NCBI GenBank assembly: GCA_902465325.1 | Contig: CABQMV010000034.1 | Coordinates: 1-15,920, forward strand | Length of the DNA stretch: 15,920 nt | Direction of reading: 5' to 3' | From: an uncultured Oscillospiraceae bacterium | GTDB lineage: Bacteria; Bacillota; Clostridia; UBA1212; SIG427 | In this document: positions 13,511-15,920 of the stretch, piece after piece | Layout: each line of letters begins with the position of its first letter | How positions within the stretch are numbered: the first letter of the stretch is position 1 | Notes under the pieces: model-generated | What the model was told of the DNA's origin: nothing | What the model saw: only the letters and a program-made list of their open reading frames with translations | The model's database searches: none | Position numbers and translations under genes: made by a program

Positions 13511-15332
13511 TTTTATGACCCTGTTTCCGGATATGATCAAGGCGGCTTTTTCAGAAAGTATTATAGCCAGAGGTATGGAAGCAGGTTTGCTGGACCTGAA
13601 ATTTCATCAGATAAGAGATTATACGAAAAATAAACAGCGGAAGGTGGATGACTATCCCTATGGGGGAGGACCGGGACTGATCATGAGCTATCAGCCTATT
13701 GTAGATACATACCGCCACATTCTGTCTGAGCTGGAGACAGAGGAAAAGCCCTATTGCGTATATATGTCTCCTCAGGGAAAGGTCCTCAATCAAAAAATAG
13801 CAGGACGGCTCAGCAGACAAAAGAATCTCATTATCCTGTGCGGACACTATGAAGGGGTAGATGAACGGGTCCTGGAGGAGATTGTAGATGAGGAAATTTC
13901 CATAGGCGATTATGTACTGACCGGCGGAGAGCTGCCTGCCAGCGTACTGACAGACTGTGTAGCCCGACTGATACCGGGTGTGCTGGCCTGTGAAGAGGCC
14001 TCAAAGGAGGAATCTCATCAGGATCGTTTGTTAGAATACCCACAGTACACAAGGCCTGCTGAGATTGAGGGGAAAAAGGTCCCTGAGGTGCTGCTGTCGG
14101 GGAATCATCAGGAAATTGAAAAATGGCGGCTGGCACAGGCCCGGAAGAGGACTGGAGCCAAGCGGCCGGATCTCATTACAGACATTTATCTGGACAACAG
14201 CGCAACCACAAGACAGCTGCCTTTTGTAACAGAAGAAATGCAGCGGGTAGCCGGATACTTTTACGGAAATCCGTCTTCTCTGCACAATTTGGGAATGAAT
14301 GCTGAAAAAGAACTGCGGTCTGCCAGAAAAGAGATTGCAAAGCTACTGGAGGCACAGGAGAGTGAAATCCATTTTACTTCAGGAGGCTCAGAATCTAATA
14401 ACTGGGCGCTGCGAGGAGTGCTGGAGGCTTATCCCCGTTTGACAGGGCAGATTCTTGTTTCAGCGGGAGAGCATCCTTCTGTACTGGAAACCGCAGCTTA
14501 TTTAGAACGTTCCGGCCGTCGGGTCGTAAAATGCCCTCTTACTTCTGCGGGAATTCCGGATCTTAAGGCCCTGCAGGAGCTTTTACAGGAAGATACGGCT
14601 CTGGTGTCCATGCTGCATGTGAACAGTGAGACAGGAGCAGTAACGCCTTTGGAAGAGGCGGTGAGAATCTGCCGCAGTTTGAATCCGGAAATTATTATTC
14701 ATGCAGACTGTGTGCAGAGCTTCGGTAAGCTGCTTCTTCTTCCTGAAAAGACGGGAATTGATATGATTAGCGTCAGCGCCCATAAAATCCATGGGCCGAG
14801 AGGAGTAGGTTTTTTGTATGTGAGAAAAGGTCTGAGGATCGCGCCTCTTATTTATGGAGGCGGTCAGGAGAACGGGCTTCGATCAGGAACGGAAAATCTG
14901 CCGGGGATCTGTGGATTGGCAAAGGCGGCTGTACATAGTTATTCTCATATGGAGGAAAATTATATTCATGTCAAAGAGCTGAACCGGAAAATGCGGGAAT
15001 ATATAACGGCGCATTTTGCCAAGGCTGTACTGGTGTCCGAGGAGGAATGCTGCTCCCCCTATATACTGAATGTGGCGTTTCCCGGAATTAGGGCGGAGGT
15101 GCTGCTTCACAGTCTGGAGGAGAGAGAGGTCTATGTTTCTGTGGGCTCCGCCTGTTCCTCCCACAAGAAAAACAGAAGTCATGTATTGTCTGCAATGGGA
15201 TATAGGCCGGAGGTGATTGACGGCGCCATTCGATTCAGCTTCTGTCCGGAGAATACGGAAACGGAAGTGGAGAGGGCATGCCAGGCTCTGGGAGAGTGTG
15301 TCAGAATACTGAATAAAAGAAAGAGGCATTAA
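13500..15332 (+). CDS. trmD: Fusion: TrmD tRNA (m1G37) methyltransferase + cysteine desulfurase
   Basis: One 610-residue frame holds two complete enzymes. Residues 1-225 are TrmD, which uses SAM to methylate G37 of tRNA: GGGPGLIM (56-63), the knot motifs CGHYEGVDERV (114-124) and IGDYVLTGGELPA (135-147), and conserved Arg156 and Asp175 (in HQDRLLEYPQYTRP). It ends at ARKRTGAKRPDLI, missing only the variable C-terminal tail of free-standing TrmD. Residues 229-610 are a NifS/IscS-type PLP desulfurase starting IYLDNSATT, with His325 (GEHPS), Asp403 and Gln406 (HADCVQ), the PLP Lys429 (SAHK), GSGTEN-like RSGTEN (461-466) and catalytic Cys552 (GSACSS). The desulfurase has no start codon or Shine-Dalgarno at the join, and the first in-frame ATG would cut into the conserved N-terminus, so a true fusion is inferred. 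thiI follows after 3 bp, suggesting that the desulfurase feeds tRNA thiolation. Confidence 0.93.
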   Translation: MRIDFMTLFPDMIKAAFSESIIARGMEAGLLDLKFHQIRDYTKNKQRKVDDYPYGGGPGLIMSYQPIVDTYRHILSELETEEKPYCVYMSPQGKVLNQKIAGRLSRQKNLIILCGHYEGVDERVLEEIVDEEISIGDYVLTGGELPASVLTDCVARLIPGVLACEEASKEESHQDRLLEYPQYTRPAEIEGKKVPEVLLSGNHQEIEKWRLAQARKRTGAKRPDLITDIYLDNSATTRQLPFVTEEMQRVAGYFYGNPSSLHNLGMNAEKELRSARKEIAKLLEAQESEIHFTSGGSESNNWALRGVLEAYPRLTGQILVSAGEHPSVLETAAYLERSGRRVVKCPLTSAGIPDLKALQELLQEDTALVSMLHVNSETGAVTPLEEAVRICRSLNPEIIIHADCVQSFGKLLLLPEKTGIDMISVSAHKIHGPRGVGFLYVRKGLRIAPLIYGGGQENGLRSGTENLPGICGLAKAAVHSYSHMEENYIHVKELNRKMREYITAHFAKAVLVSEEECCSPYILNVAFPGIRAEVLLHSLEEREVYVSVGSACSSHKKNRSHVLSAMGYRPEVIDGAIRFSFCPENTETEVERACQALGECVRILNKRKRH

Positions 15333-15335
15333 ATC

Positions 15336-15920
15336 ATGATAAAGAAAAATATAATTATAGGCCGAATTGGAGAAATTGCCCTTAAAGGTCTGAACCGTAT
15401 GAGCTTTGAACAAAAGCTGGCGAAAAATATGAGACATGCTATGCGCAGCGCAGGAGATGCAAAAATCACCTGGTCCCAGTCCCGCTTTTTTGTGGAGGGA
15501 GAGGACGGCTTTGTCATGGATAAGGCGCTGCAGGCCCTTACCAGGGTATTTGGCCTTACTTCTGTAAGCCCTGCCTGGTCTACGGCTTCTGATTTTGAAG
15601 AAATAAAAGAGGCTGCCTTGCTGATCACAAAAGACCGGCTAGCTGCAATGGCTCCGGGTGCTGACGGCAGAATATCCTTTAAAGTGGAAACAAAACGTGG
15701 GATGAAGTCTTTTCCGCTGAATTCGCAGCAGATTTCTTCTGAGCTGGGGGGCATCCTGCTGGAAGCTTTCCCTGTATTGAAGGTCGATGTAAAGAATCCT
15801 ATGTTTACAGTGTATGTGGAAGTCAGAGAGCAGTCCTATGTGTATACGGAGGTTCTTGTGGCTCCTGGCGGAATGCCTGTAGGCTGCAATGGAAAAGCCT
15901 GCCTTTTGCTTTCTGGGGGG
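15336..15920 (+). CDS. thiI: tRNA 4-thiouridine synthetase ThiI, N-terminal part
   Basis: ThiI adenylates U8 of tRNA and transfers sulfur from a cysteine desulfurase to make 4-thiouridine; in some bacteria it also serves thiamine thiazole synthesis. The first 195 codons are present and the frame is open at the right edge. The N-terminus has the family motif GEIALKGLNRMSFE (about 12-25), followed by the ferredoxin-like and THUMP domains (about 25-165). Then comes GGMPVGCNGKA, and the window stops inside the PP-loop (LLLSGG, normally continuing with the Asp-Ser of SGGxDS). Whether a C-terminal rhodanese domain follows cannot be seen. AAGAGG nine bases upstream supports the ATG at 15336, only 3 bp after the stop of the TrmD-desulfurase fusion, so the sulfur donor and acceptor are in the same operon. 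Confidence 0.95.
   Translation, partial: MIKKNIIIGRIGEIALKGLNRMSFEQKLAKNMRHAMRSAGDAKITWSQSRFFVEGEDGFVMDKALQALTRVFGLTSVSPAWSTASDFEEIKEAALLITKDRLAAMAPGADGRISFKVETKRGMKSFPLNSQQISSELGGILLEAFPVLKVDVKNPMFTVYVEVREQSYVYTEVLVAPGGMPVGCNGKACLLLSGG

Overview
The window looks like a chromosomal segment of a Gram-positive Clostridia, most likely a Lachnospiraceae-type gut anaerobe. This is an inference from gene order, Shine-Dalgarno-rich starts, moderate GC content and protein style; no rRNA or other taxonomic marker is present. Every gene I can support is on the + strand. The core is the supraoperon known from Bacillus subtilis (smc-ftsY-ylxM-ffh-rpsP-khpA-rimM-trmD), which handles chromosome organisation, the SRP targeting pathway, and ribosome and tRNA maturation.

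Layout. (1) 1-1697: the C-terminal end of a Zn/Cd-type P1B metal-exporting ATPase, then a six-helix membrane protein with a degenerate GGDEF domain. (2) 1672-7107: a TIGR01212-type radical SAM protein, smc and ftsY, tightly packed with ATGA-type or longer overlaps. (3) 7108-10583: a block that interrupts the usual ftsY-ylxM neighbourhood. It holds two overlapping genes for divergent MutS-like ATPases, a rho-independent terminator, and a small acidic two-helix membrane protein with its own promoter and terminator. (4) 10621-13510: a second hairpin whose downstream arm contains the -35 element of an excellent housekeeping promoter, followed by ylxM, ffh, rpsP, khpA and rimM. (5) 13500-15920: trmD fused in frame to a complete cysteine desulfurase, followed after 3 bp by the first 195 codons of thiI, which runs off the window. 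rplS, the usual neighbour of trmD, is absent.

How the genes fit together. Smc organises the chromosome. FtsY and Ffh are the SRP receptor and SRP GTPase, and YlxM is an SRP-associated HTH protein. RpsP, KhpA, RimM and TrmD serve the ribosome and tRNA. The desulfurase half of the fusion would provide persulfide sulfur, plausibly to ThiI for 4-thiouridine in tRNA. The two most unusual things are the TrmD-cysteine desulfurase fusion, which has no possible conventional internal start for the second domain, and the paired MutS-like ATPases, which both carry an Asn-Glu Walker B motif and sit inside a normally conserved operon. Apart from the partial genes at both ends there are no obvious broken genes, mobile elements, CRISPR arrays, tRNAs or rRNAs. 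No gene-free stretch exceeds 300 bases; the longest, 10529-10709, carries hairpins and a promoter.
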